From NCBI GenBank assembly GCA_003552605.1, contig PUNN01000265.1:1-16992 (forward strand): 16,992 nucleotides of DNA, written 5' to 3'. Position 1 is the stretch's first letter, and each line of letters begins with the position of its first letter. Under the pieces are notes generated by a model. That model saw only the letters and a list, made by a program, of their open reading frames with translations. It did not search any database and was not told where the DNA came from. The position numbers and the translations under genes were made by a program. Source of the DNA: Phycisphaeraceae bacterium. Its GTDB lineage: Bacteria; Planctomycetota; Phycisphaerae; Phycisphaerales; Phycisphaeraceae. Below, in pieces: positions 9,482 to 16,037 of this stretch.

Positions 9482-10480
9482 ATGGCACAGAACCAGTCAT
9501 CCCTCGCGCCACGTTCGTGGCACCACGTCCTGTTCATCATCCTCCTCGCTGTCGGTGGATTCTTCATCGCCGGTGGGGTGGCGACACACATCATGCTTGC
9601 AGGCACGGAGGCAGGCGAGCGGTGGGAAATGGCGCTGCAACTCACAGCGCTTTTCGGGATCGCCCTGGTGGTGGCCGGTGCCGTGGGTTACCCCGTTGCC
9701 CATCATCTCGCCGGCATGCGGGATGCGGCCGAACAGCATCGACACGATGGGGAGATGATCCGCCTGCTGCGTTCGATCAATGAACGGCTGCTGCTCAGCG
9801 ACACGGCCAAGCGGATTGCCTACCGCGAGCAGGACCGCGCTGCGCTCCGCCGCGCGATCAACGATGACATCTCAAAGGGCGATTACGAGGCTGCGCTTGC
9901 GATGGTCGAGGAGATGGCCGGGCAATACGGCTATCGCGAGGAAGGCGAGCAGTTCCGCCGCCAGATCCTCGAAGCCCGGGAGGCCGATATTCAGGGCAAG
10001 ATCGAAAGTGCCAGTGAGCACCTTGATGAGTTGATGAAGCATGAACGCTGGGAAGAGGCGATCCGGGAAGCGAGTGCGGTGGCGCGGACCTATCCCGATG
10101 CGCCACGCGCTGCTGAATTGCCAAAGAAGGTAAGGGCGGCATTCGAGCGTTACAAGCAGGATATGGAGCGGCGCTTCCTCGAAGCGGCGCAGCAGGATGA
10201 CGTCGATACCGCCATGGAGCTTCTCAAGACCCTCGATCAGTACCTGACCGAGAGCGAGGCGGGGCAGTTCCGTGAGGTGGCGCGGGGTGTGATTACCAAG
10301 AAGCGTGAGAACCTCGGCGTGCAGTTCAAGCTTGCCGTGCAGGATCGCGAATGGGACCGCGCCATTTCAGTCGGCGAAGATATTATCAGCGACTTCCCCA
10401 ACAGCAAGATGGCCGATGAGGTCCGGTCGATGCTCGACACCCTGCGGGAGCGTGCGGCGCTCGCCCGGCAGGGCGCATGA
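9482..10480 (+). CDS. Two-TM membrane protein with cytoplasmic TPR-like helical repeats
   Basis: The 332-aa protein starts at an ATG seven bases after a strong AAGGAG ribosome binding site, so the start is secure. Two hydrophobic segments (about 15-39 and 52-76) form a hairpin in the membrane. The remainder is a long helical cytoplasmic region with at least four TPR-like units: about 127-160 (KGDYEAALAMVEEM), 180-215 (HERWEEAIREASAVARTYP), 235-265 (QDDVDTAMELLKTL) and 283-315 (DREWDRAISVGEDIISDFP). Such repeats usually bind other proteins. I cannot name a specific family; similar two-TM plus tetratricopeptide proteins are common and uncharacterised in planctomycetes. It lies upstream of the HD-GYP gene on the same strand, but 427 bp separate them, so co-transcription is uncertain. 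Confidence 0.8.
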   Translation: MAQNQSSLAPRSWHHVLFIILLAVGGFFIAGGVATHIMLAGTEAGERWEMALQLTALFGIALVVAGAVGYPVAHHLAGMRDAAEQHRHDGEMIRLLRSINERLLLSDTAKRIAYREQDRAALRRAINDDISKGDYEAALAMVEEMAGQYGYREEGEQFRRQILEAREADIQGKIESASEHLDELMKHERWEEAIREASAVARTYPDAPRAAELPKKVRAAFERYKQDMERRFLEAAQQDDVDTAMELLKTLDQYLTESEAGQFREVARGVITKKRENLGVQFKLAVQDREWDRAISVGEDIISDFPNSKMADEVRSMLDTLRERAALARQGA

Positions 10481-10907
10481 CAGCCCGGCGCGAGCGGATT
10501 GTGGCGGTTGAGCGGCACGGGAAACACCGGGCGACGCGGTGTCGATCTGGCCATCATGTCGATGTATCAGGCCTCGCATCCACAGGCCCCGCTGGACCCA
10601 CTCTGCGCCCGGGGTGCCGGTGCCGGCGCCATGGCGGTGATGTGGGTTGAAAAGGGGGTACGCCCTGGCAATGGGGCATTTACCCCCGTGTTGGTGTATG
10701 CAGACCGACTGCCTAAAGCTTGCGGGTCGGGTGTCCGATGGCGCTTCGGCGGTGCCCTTGAGGTCGCCGCGAGTGTTTGCTTGCGCGGCCGTTGGGGCGT
10801 GCGGCTCATTGTCGGGTTTTTTCCGGGCGTTCCTCCGCTGGGGGCCGGGGTTCCAGCGGATCCGGGGATTGTGGGGGTTCCGGGGGGCCGGGGGTGGAAG
10901 TGTTGAT
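10481..10907 (+). other. 427-bp intergenic stretch upstream of the HD-GYP gene
   Basis: The stretch is G-rich. Readings through it in the HD-GYP frame are rich in Cys, Trp, Phe and Gly and look non-coding. It holds one well-formed two-part hairpin (10654-10687) and a weaker stem (CCGAC 10705-10709 with GTCGG 10726-10730). A run of six T at 10817-10822 lacks a clear stem before it. I see no confident promoter and no match by eye to a c-di-GMP riboswitch. No copy of the palindromic repeat is present here, although it is one of the larger gaps in the right half. Confidence 0.5.
10654..10687 (+). other. Two-part RNA hairpin upstream of the HD-GYP gene
   Basis: GGGGGTA (10654-10660) pairs perfectly with TACCCCC (10681-10687). 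Inside, GCCC (10662-10665) pairs with GGGC (10674-10677) around an 8-nt loop, with a 1 versus 3 nt internal loop between the stems. It has no T-tract and so is not a simple terminator. It could be part of a leader structure or the 3' end of the preceding message. Confidence 0.4.
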
Positions 10908-12233
10908 TTGGATGGCCTGCCCCTTGATTCCCGCCCTGGCGCCCCCACGCCGGCTCAGCCCGCCGGTGATGACGATGTCGCTGCGCTTCGCGCCCGGATA
11001 GAGCAGCTTGAGGCCGAGCGGTCGAGCTTCGTCGAGGCCGAGGTTCAATACCTGCGGCAACTTGCGGTGGTCAACCACCTTGCCGATTCGCTCGGGCAGC
11101 GCCGTAGTTTTCACGTCGTGCTTGCCGATGCCGCCGCGCAGGCCGCCCGGATCACCGGCAGCGACCGACTGTGGCTCGTAGTGCCCGGGGCCGATGGCGG
11201 GCCGGTGGAGGCCCATACGCCCGCCGGCGCTGTGGCGCCCGCCAGGCTGCCGGCGGAGGCCGTTGATCTGTTCCACCGGATCGTCAGCCATGATACCTCC
11301 ATGCCACTGACCGTGAGTGATTACATCCCGAGCACCCGGGAAGGCCTCTACCTGGCCCTGCCGGCACGTTCGGCCAAGCATACGGTGGCCGTGCTGGTGG
11401 TCTACTACCCGCAGCCGGGCGCGGAGGCGCTCGATGAACACGGCCGCATCCTTCAGACGATGCTCGAACAGACCGCCGTGGCATGCGAGAACGTGCGGTT
11501 GTTCGCCGCGCTCGGCTCGATGATCGTCGATGCCGTCGTGGCCATGGCAGTGGCCATTGAATCGCGAGACCCGTACACGGGCGGCCATGTCCACCGGGTG
11601 ACCGCATATTCTCTCATGCTCGGTGAGGCGCTTGGTCTCGACCGGCGGTCATTGACCATCCTGCGTCTGGGCGGATTGCTGCACGATATCGGCAAGGTCG
11701 CCGTGCCCGATGCGGTGCTGCGCAAGCCCGGTGCCCTGACGGCGGAGGAGACGCGGCTGATGCAGTCGCACGTCACCGTTGGGCACAACATCATCCGCTC
11801 GGTGCCGCAACTGGCATCGACATGCGACATTATCCGTCACCATCACGAGTGGTTCGACGGCCGGGGCTATCCCGATGGCCTTGCCGGCAAGGACATTCCG
11901 CTCCTGGCACGCATCGTCTCCGTGGCCGATGCCTTCGATGCAATGAACTCCAATCGGCCCTATCGCCGGGGCATGACCGAGCAGATCGCGATGGGGGAGA
12001 TCGTCAAGGGGGGCGGCACGCAATTCGATCCGGATCTGGTCAAGCCCTTTGCCTCGTTCGGCCCGGATCGGTTCGGCGCGGCGGTGGCGGATTTGCAGCG
12101 GTGGTACATGCTCGAGCGGCAGAGTGAAGACCTCACGCTGATCGACCTGCTCCAACTCGACCTGCCCTCGGTGCCGGGAAGGGAAAGCCAGGGGGATGCC
12201 CGCGGGGGCACCGCCGCCGAACGGGCGGCATGA
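10908..12233 (+). CDS. GAF-like sensor with HD-GYP domain (c-di-GMP phosphodiesterase type)
   Basis: HD-GYP proteins hydrolyse the second messenger c-di-GMP (some act on related cyclic dinucleotides) using a di- or tri-metal site. The 441-aa product begins with a short disordered region, a coiled-coil-like helix (about 22-50) and a GAF-like sensory domain (about 55-205). The HD-GYP domain follows: an early helix with ESRDPYTGGHVHRV, L-L-H259-D260-I-G-K263, and H312-H313-E314-x2-D317-G318-x-G320-Y-P322, then a VADAFDAMNSNRPYR segment. All metal and signature residues look intact, so it should be active. The start is uncertain: no ATG lies between the non-coding-looking upstream stretch and the conserved part. 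I chose TTG 10908, which has GGAAG seven bases upstream; TTG 10869 or 10647 would give longer forms. The input ligand of the GAF-like domain is unknown. Copy B of the repeat begins about 100 bp after the stop. Confidence 0.88.
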   Translation: MDGLPLDSRPGAPTPAQPAGDDDVAALRARIEQLEAERSSFVEAEVQYLRQLAVVNHLADSLGQRRSFHVVLADAAAQAARITGSDRLWLVVPGADGGPVEAHTPAGAVAPARLPAEAVDLFHRIVSHDTSMPLTVSDYIPSTREGLYLALPARSAKHTVAVLVVYYPQPGAEALDEHGRILQTMLEQTAVACENVRLFAALGSMIVDAVVAMAVAIESRDPYTGGHVHRVTAYSLMLGEALGLDRRSLTILRLGGLLHDIGKVAVPDAVLRKPGALTAEETRLMQSHVTVGHNIIRSVPQLASTCDIIRHHHEWFDGRGYPDGLAGKDIPLLARIVSVADAFDAMNSNRPYRRGMTEQIAMGEIVKGGGTQFDPDLVKPFASFGPDRFGAAVADLQRWYMLERQSEDLTLIDLLQLDLPSVPGRESQGDARGGTAAERAA

Positions 12234-12329
12234 GGCGCAGGTGGCGACCCCCCGCCAGGTGGTCGGCGAGCCGGTAGGACTGTCGCGGTCCCTGTGCCCA
12301 CCAGGGCAAACGCATGTAGCGGCAAAACC

Positions 12330-12503
12330 GGCTGGCTGCGTCAGCCGCTTGCCGGGGGTGTCCGCAGCCGATGGCCATGCGAGCCCGCGAGGCACTCAGA
12401 GAGGTCCATGCCCCTCCGGGGCGCATGGCCATCGGGCTGAAGACCCCCGGAAAGCCCGCTGACACAGCCAGCCCCGGGGTTGCCCGCCGCGGTCCGTGTC
12501 ATG
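12330..12503 (+). repeat. Dispersed palindromic repeat, copy B
   Basis: This is the clearest two-armed copy. A 52-nt left arm (12330-12381) and a 52-nt right arm (12422-12473) are inverted versions of each other, matching at roughly 40 positions if one small shift is allowed, and identical over GATGGCCATGCG at the inner end and GGCTGGCTG at the outer end. A 40-nt centre (12382-12421) is unlike that of copy A. The right arm matches copy A's over about 45 bp, and GTGTCATG recurs at 12496-12503. The matching left terminus (CATGACAC) is not visible. It separates the HD-GYP and SH3b genes. Confidence 0.8.
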
Positions 12504-12535
12504 TGCCCCATTTTTACCTCGGGGACTGAGGGCGG

Positions 12536-12564
12536 CTGTCATCGCGGCGGTGAATGGTTAGAAT
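12536..12564 (+). promoter_or_regulatory. Sigma-70-like promoter candidate for the SH3b gene
   Basis: CTGTCA (12536-12541, four of six -35 bases) and TAGAAT (12559-12564, five of six -10 bases) are 17 bp apart, which is the ideal spacing. The start site would fall near 12571, about 24 nt before the ATG, leaving room for the AGGAGG ribosome binding site at 12582-12587. Confidence 0.5.
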
Positions 12565-12594
12565 GGGTTGGGAATCAGCGCAGGAGGCCCCCCA

Positions 12595-14199
12595 ATGTCC
12601 CCCATTTGCCGAATTTCACAGTCCCGGGTTTTCCCCGCCGCGTGTCTGCTGGCCGCCGCAGTTGCCCTTTCGGCGCCGGTGTCGGCCGATGAGACCGACT
12701 GGCCGGACCCGCCTTTCGAAGCCGAGGTGGTCGCCGAGGAGGTCGAGTTACGTGCCGGGGCCTCGGAGGATTTCTACGCGGTCGGCACTGTCTCCGAGGG
12801 TACCCGAGTGCGGGTGATGAGCATGCTCGGCGACTGGCTGCGGATCGCCCCACCGCCGGGTGTCTACAGCCTCGTGGAGAAAGAGTATGTCGACCCGGCC
12901 GATGGCGACCGGACGGGGCAGATCAACCAGAACCGGGTGCTGGCTTATGCCGCGCGGGCCGATGGGGGCACGGAGGACCTGCGCGGCCAGCGGACGCTGT
13001 TCGTCGGCGCCTCGGTCAGCATCGTGGGTGAGGTCAACGGCTACTACCGGATCACCGCCCCGAGTGATGTGTTCGTCTTCCTGCCCCGATCGAGTGACAA
13101 GGTCAGGCCCACGGATGCCGATACCGATGCCAGTGCCGAGCCGGACCGCCACGTCGAACCGGATGAGGTGGACCTTCAATCCGAGCCCATGCCCGATCTG
13201 CAACTGCCGGAAATCGACCCTGCGGAGATCGAAGCAGAAGTGACGCGGCCAACGTTCGAGGCGCGGTTGCGGGCGGATGAGCGCTTTGAGTTCGCGGGCG
13301 AGCAGTTCCGCGGCGAGCATCTGGAGATGTTGTTCGAACGCATCGCGGAGATCGACACCGAATGGTCGGTCCGCATCGATAGCTACGAGGATGTGCCTTC
13401 GGCATGGCGCGAACGTGCCCGCGAGCTGGCCTCGGAAAAGGGGCTGGAGGACGTCACGTTCGAGGTGCTCGACGAATCCACCCCGGACATGGCCGAGCGC
13501 GATGAGGATGACCCCGACACGCGGATTGCCGAGCGTCCGGACGTGGATGATCAGGTCGACGATGCACGCGACGATCAGGAGGCGGATCGGGAAGACGATG
13601 ATGATGAGCGTTACGCGCACATTGAGGTCGAGGTTCCTTTGGGTGACCCCGTACTCGCCGCCGAACGCCGGTTCCGCGCAGCGGTGGACAAGCCACTGCA
13701 TGAGCAGCCGCTGGATGACCTGATTGAACGCTTCGAAGCCGCCGCGGAAACCGAGGATCTGCCTGACCTCGACCGTCGCGTGGCGGAAGCGCGGCTTGGG
13801 GACCTGCGATCGCGGCAGAGCGCCCTTGAGGCGTTGCAGCGGCTCGACCGCACGGGTGAGGCGCTCGCCGCGGACGATGAGCAGCCCCGCTTCGTCCGTC
13901 CGGACCGGCCGGCCCACTTCGACTTCACCGGCACGCTGACCACGAGCGCGGTCTTCGATGGCACTGCCCGGCCTCGCCTGTTGCGCCTGGTCAGCGCGGA
14001 GGAAGGCCACACCATCGCCTATCTTCGGCCGGACGCGGTGGAGGACGTGCGTGACCTGCTTGGCGATGAGGTTGCGGTGGTTGGCCGGGCCGAGCGCGAT
14101 GCCGAACTCGGTGTGCGGATCATCGATGTCCAGTGGATCGGCCTGGCGCCAACTGATGATCTCGAGGTCGATACCGATGCCGATCCGGACGATGAGTGA
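12595..14199 (+). CDS. Secreted protein with bacterial SH3 domains and acidic linkers
   Basis: The 534-aa product starts at an ATG seven bases after a near-perfect AGGAGG site. A signal peptide (basic N-region, hydrophobic 13-28, cleavage likely after P-V-S-A31) sends it across the inner membrane. Residues 42-100 form a recognisable bacterial SH3 domain (V-E-L-R-A-G-A-S-E-D-F-Y-A-V-G-T-V, then G-D-W-L-R-I), and 111-165 a second, more divergent one. Such domains bind peptidoglycan or peptides in envelope proteins. Two acidic low-complexity linkers (about 168-215 and 293-340, Asp/Glu-rich) flank an unassigned alpha/beta region (218-292). A helical segment (350-425) and a C-terminal beta-barrel-like domain (about 441-517) follow; the latter is arranged like the OB-type domains found at the end of similar planctomycete SH3 proteins. 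No catalytic motif is visible. A role at the cell wall or periplasm is inferred, not shown. Confidence 0.82.
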   Translation: MSPICRISQSRVFPAACLLAAAVALSAPVSADETDWPDPPFEAEVVAEEVELRAGASEDFYAVGTVSEGTRVRVMSMLGDWLRIAPPPGVYSLVEKEYVDPADGDRTGQINQNRVLAYAARADGGTEDLRGQRTLFVGASVSIVGEVNGYYRITAPSDVFVFLPRSSDKVRPTDADTDASAEPDRHVEPDEVDLQSEPMPDLQLPEIDPAEIEAEVTRPTFEARLRADERFEFAGEQFRGEHLEMLFERIAEIDTEWSVRIDSYEDVPSAWRERARELASEKGLEDVTFEVLDESTPDMAERDEDDPDTRIAERPDVDDQVDDARDDQEADREDDDDERYAHIEVEVPLGDPVLAAERRFRAAVDKPLHEQPLDDLIERFEAAAETEDLPDLDRRVAEARLGDLRSRQSALEALQRLDRTGEALAADDEQPRFVRPDRPAHFDFTGTLTTSAVFDGTARPRLLRLVSAEEGHTIAYLRPDAVEDVRDLLGDEVAVVGRAERDAELGVRIIDVQWIGLAPTDDLEVDTDADPDDE

Positions 14200-14230
14200 A
14201 CGCCTTTCAGCCCGTCCCGGTGAAGGCATC

Positions 14231-14388
14231 TGCCTGCGTAATCAGCCGCCTTTCGGAGATGTAGCCATGGCGCGTTCTGCCTGTCACGGCCCGCCATGGC
14301 CATCGGCTGCGGACACCCCCGCAAGCCGCTGACGCAGCCAGCCAACCTTCTCTGACTACAAAGAGACCCCGCCACATGTGTCATGCCC
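14231..14388 (-). repeat. Dispersed palindromic repeat, copy C (reverse orientation)
   Basis: Read on the minus strand, 14344-14294 is the same left-type arm as in copy B (GTCAGCGGCTTGC, then GGGGGTGTCCGCAGCCGATGGCCATG). The partner arm on the other side (14231-14270) is degenerate but still shows TCAGCCGCC, TTTCGG and AGCCATGG in order. The inner stem is a short CCATGGCG/CGCCATGG pair. The motif GTGTCATG at 14378-14385 is 39 nt from the end of the CAGCC block, exactly the spacing found in copy A. It lies between the SH3b gene and the GAPDH promoter. Confidence 0.72.
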
Positions 14389-14417
14389 TCTTCGCCCTGC
14401 CGAACGCAATGGTGGAT

Positions 14418-14445
14418 TTGACAAGCGGCGAAAAACTCCTATTTT
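14418..14445 (+). promoter_or_regulatory. Sigma-70-type promoter candidate for GAPDH
   Basis: A perfect TTGACA (14418-14423) is followed after 16 bp by TATTTT (14440-14445, four of six -10 bases) in a locally AT-richer stretch. Transcription from about 14452 would give a leader of about 215 nt before the GAPDH start codon. Confidence 0.6.
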
Positions 14446-14503
14446 GAGCAGTCCCCCCGTGACCTGTGAAAGACCCGTTTCCGGGGCATGCGGGGCTCTG
14501 TGA

Positions 14504-14574
14504 GGTCGCCTGTCGCCCACGCGCGATGGGGTGGTGGAGCCGGAGGGGTGAGCCTCCCGGTGAATCAGGCGACC
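14504..14574 (+). promoter_or_regulatory. Predicted three-way-junction structure in the GAPDH leader
   Basis: A perfect 9-bp outer stem (GGTCGCCTG 14504-14512 with CAGGCGACC 14566-14574) encloses two hairpins. One is CCCA 14516-14519 with TGGG 14527-14530; the other is GGAGG 14542-14546 with CCTCC 14553-14557, which may extend through the neighbouring CCGG pairing. The structure sits between the promoter and the GGAG ribosome binding site (14654-14657). It does not resemble a riboswitch class that I can identify, and the pairing has not been tested by covariation. Confidence 0.4.
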
Positions 14575-14666
14575 CGCAATCGTGTCATTCCCCGGGCCCG
14601 CCCGCGGCCGTCGCGGTGCCGGGCGACAAGAAATCCATCAACCCAAACAAGCTGGAGTGCATTCCC

Positions 14667-15689
14667 ATGACCCTCAAGGTCGGTATCAACGGTTTCGGAC
14701 GCATCGGCCGCCTCGTTTTCCGCGCCGGGCTCGAGCAGGGCAATGTCGAGTTCGTCGGCATCAATGACCTGTTCCCCCCGGAGAGCCTGGCGTACCTGCT
14801 TCGCTATGACTCGGTCCACGGCCGGTTTCCCGGCACGGTGGAGGCCTCGGACAAGGGCATTGTCGTCAACGGCAAGCTGATCCCCACCTGTTCCGAGCGC
14901 GACCCGTCCAATCTCCCGTGGGGTGACCTCGGTGCCGACTACGTGGTCGAGTCCACCGGCCTGTTCACCGATTACGACAGTTGCCAGAAGCACATCGGTG
15001 CCGGTGCCAAGCGGGCGGTGATTTCGGCCCCGACCAAGACGCCGGAGCAGGTGCCCACGCTCGTGATGGGCGTCAACGAAGGCACCTTTGACCCCGGTAA
15101 GCACACCGTGGTTTCGAACGCCTCCTGCACCACCAACTGCCTTGCACCCATCGCCAAGGTCGTCCACGACGAATACGGCATCGTTGAAGGCCTGATGACC
15201 ACCGTGCATGCCGTCACCGCCACGCAGCCGACGCAGGATGGCCCGAGCCGCAAGGACATGCGGGGCGGCCGTGCCGCGGGCGTCAACACCATCCCCGCCT
15301 CGACCGGTGCGGCTAAGGCCGTGGGACTCGCCATCCCGTCGCTGCAGGGCAAGCTCACCGGCATGGCCTTCCGCATCCCCACGATCAACGTCTCCGTGGT
15401 GGACCTGACGGTGCGGACGGAAAAGGCCACGAGCTACAAGGAAATCTGCCAGAAGATGAAGGCGGCGAGCGAAGGAGCCATGAAGGACATCCTCGGCTAC
15501 ACCGAAGACCCGGTCGTCTCGACCGACTTCATCCACGACAGCCGCAGCAGCATCTATGATGCCGATGCGGGTATCGAGCTCAATGGCAACTTCTTCAAGC
15601 TCGTGAGCTGGTACGACAACGAATGGGGTTACTCGAGCCGCGTGGTTGACTTGATGCTGCACATGGCCAAGGCCGATGGCATCAAGTAA
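14667..15689 (+). CDS. gap: Glyceraldehyde-3-phosphate dehydrogenase, NAD-dependent, glycolytic type
   Basis: GAPDH converts glyceraldehyde 3-phosphate, phosphate and NAD+ to 1,3-bisphosphoglycerate in cytoplasmic glycolysis (reversible). The 340-aa protein has the normal family length and closely resembles E. coli GapA. The NAD-binding G-I-N-G-F-G-R-I-G-R (6-15) is intact, and Asp34 in the GINDL segment favours NAD over NADP. The catalytic Cys154 lies in S-N-A-S-C-T-T-N-C and the partner His181 in T-T-V-H-A-V-T. The phosphate-site STGAAKAVG motif and the C-terminal SWYDNEWGYS are present. The ATG at 14667 gives the standard N-terminus and has GGAG nine bases upstream. It appears to be a single-gene unit: promoter and structured leader in front, strong terminator 34 bp behind the stop. 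High confidence. Confidence 0.98.
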   Translation: MTLKVGINGFGRIGRLVFRAGLEQGNVEFVGINDLFPPESLAYLLRYDSVHGRFPGTVEASDKGIVVNGKLIPTCSERDPSNLPWGDLGADYVVESTGLFTDYDSCQKHIGAGAKRAVISAPTKTPEQVPTLVMGVNEGTFDPGKHTVVSNASCTTNCLAPIAKVVHDEYGIVEGLMTTVHAVTATQPTQDGPSRKDMRGGRAAGVNTIPASTGAAKAVGLAIPSLQGKLTGMAFRIPTINVSVVDLTVRTEKATSYKEICQKMKAASEGAMKDILGYTEDPVVSTDFIHDSRSSIYDADAGIELNGNFFKLVSWYDNEWGYSSRVVDLMLHMAKADGIK

Positions 15690-15722
15690 GTAAGCCGTCT
15701 CAGGCTGAAAAATCAACGCCTT

Positions 15723-15754
15723 AAGGGCCGCCGGTTACCCGGTGGCCCTTTTTT
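15723..15754 (+). terminator. Rho-independent terminator of GAPDH
   Basis: A 12-bp stem (15723-15734 with 15739-15750, one G-T pair, otherwise perfect) has a TTAC loop and runs into six T (15749-15754). It lies 34 bp after the GAPDH stop codon and ends that message. Confidence 0.93.
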
Positions 15755-15917
15755 CATGGTTTTGCTGCCTGAGCCACCGGCAGCAATCACGGTCGTGGCG
15801 TGCTCATCGCACGAGCAAAATGACTGCATCAGGCTTGTCAGGATCTTCATCGCCGCCAATAGGGGGAAAGAGACGACTTTCCCCGCAAACGTGACGAATT
15901 TCCGAACAACCACGAGA
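15755..15917. other. Non-coding spacer with a cluster of short hairpins
   Basis: Between the GAPDH terminator and repeat copy D the sequence is less GC-rich than its surroundings and holds three short inverted repeats: TTGCTGCC/GGCAGCAA (15762-15786, 9-nt loop), TGCTC/GAGCA (15801-15817) and a perfect GGGGAAAG/CTTTCCCC (15863-15884, 6-nt loop). None has a T-tract on either strand. The last could help end transcription of the minus-strand gene that stops at 16038. No credible gene is present. Confidence 0.45.
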
Positions 15918-16010
15918 CATGGTCAGCGGCTGTCTGCGGCCGATGGCCATACGGCTCTGGATGCCTCGGACGGCTCGCATGGCCCCGCAGGGCGCGCATT
16001 ATGCACCCGC
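15918..16010 (+). repeat. Dispersed palindromic repeat, copy D (shortened)
   Basis: GTCAGCGGC (15922-15930) is followed, after a deletion of about 10 nt relative to the other copies, by TCTGCGGCCGATGGCCAT and then an A in place of the usual G. A short right arm GCATGGCC (15977-15984) pairs with the inner left arm, after which most of the right arm is missing. The end, ATTATGCACCCGC (15998-16010), resembles the terminal part of copy A. It lies between the convergent GAPDH and HEAT-like genes. Confidence 0.6.
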
Positions 16011-16037
16011 AGGGGGGCTGGGGGGCTGGGTCTCGGC

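Noticed and set aside
8166..9512. Minus-strand open reading frame of 448 codons
   Set aside because: It overlaps the flippase-like gene in another frame and reads through repeat copy A; its composition is Gly/Arg/Pro/Cys-rich and it has no coherent membrane segments.
10640..10740. c-di-GMP riboswitch upstream of the HD-GYP gene
   Set aside because: The functional link is attractive, but the conserved GEMM core sequences are not present by eye; only generic hairpins are seen.
10499..10906. Plus-strand open reading frame of 135 codons from a TTG before the HD-GYP gene
   Set aside because: The product is Gly/Val/Cys-rich without domain features, and there is no convincing ribosome binding site; the region reads as non-coding.
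14466..14666. N-terminal extension of GAPDH from GTG 14466
   Set aside because: GAPDH homologues begin with the NAD-binding strand at ATG 14667, which has its own ribosome binding site; the extension covers a folded leader.
15713..15913. Minus-strand open reading frame of 66 codons behind GAPDH
   Set aside because: It covers the GAPDH terminator and several hairpins, has no ribosome binding site that I can see, and the product is not recognisable.
9061..16010. CRISPR array or integron attC sites as an explanation of the repeats
   Set aside because: The copies are kilobases apart with genes between them, have no regular spacers, and there is no cas gene or integrase in the window.
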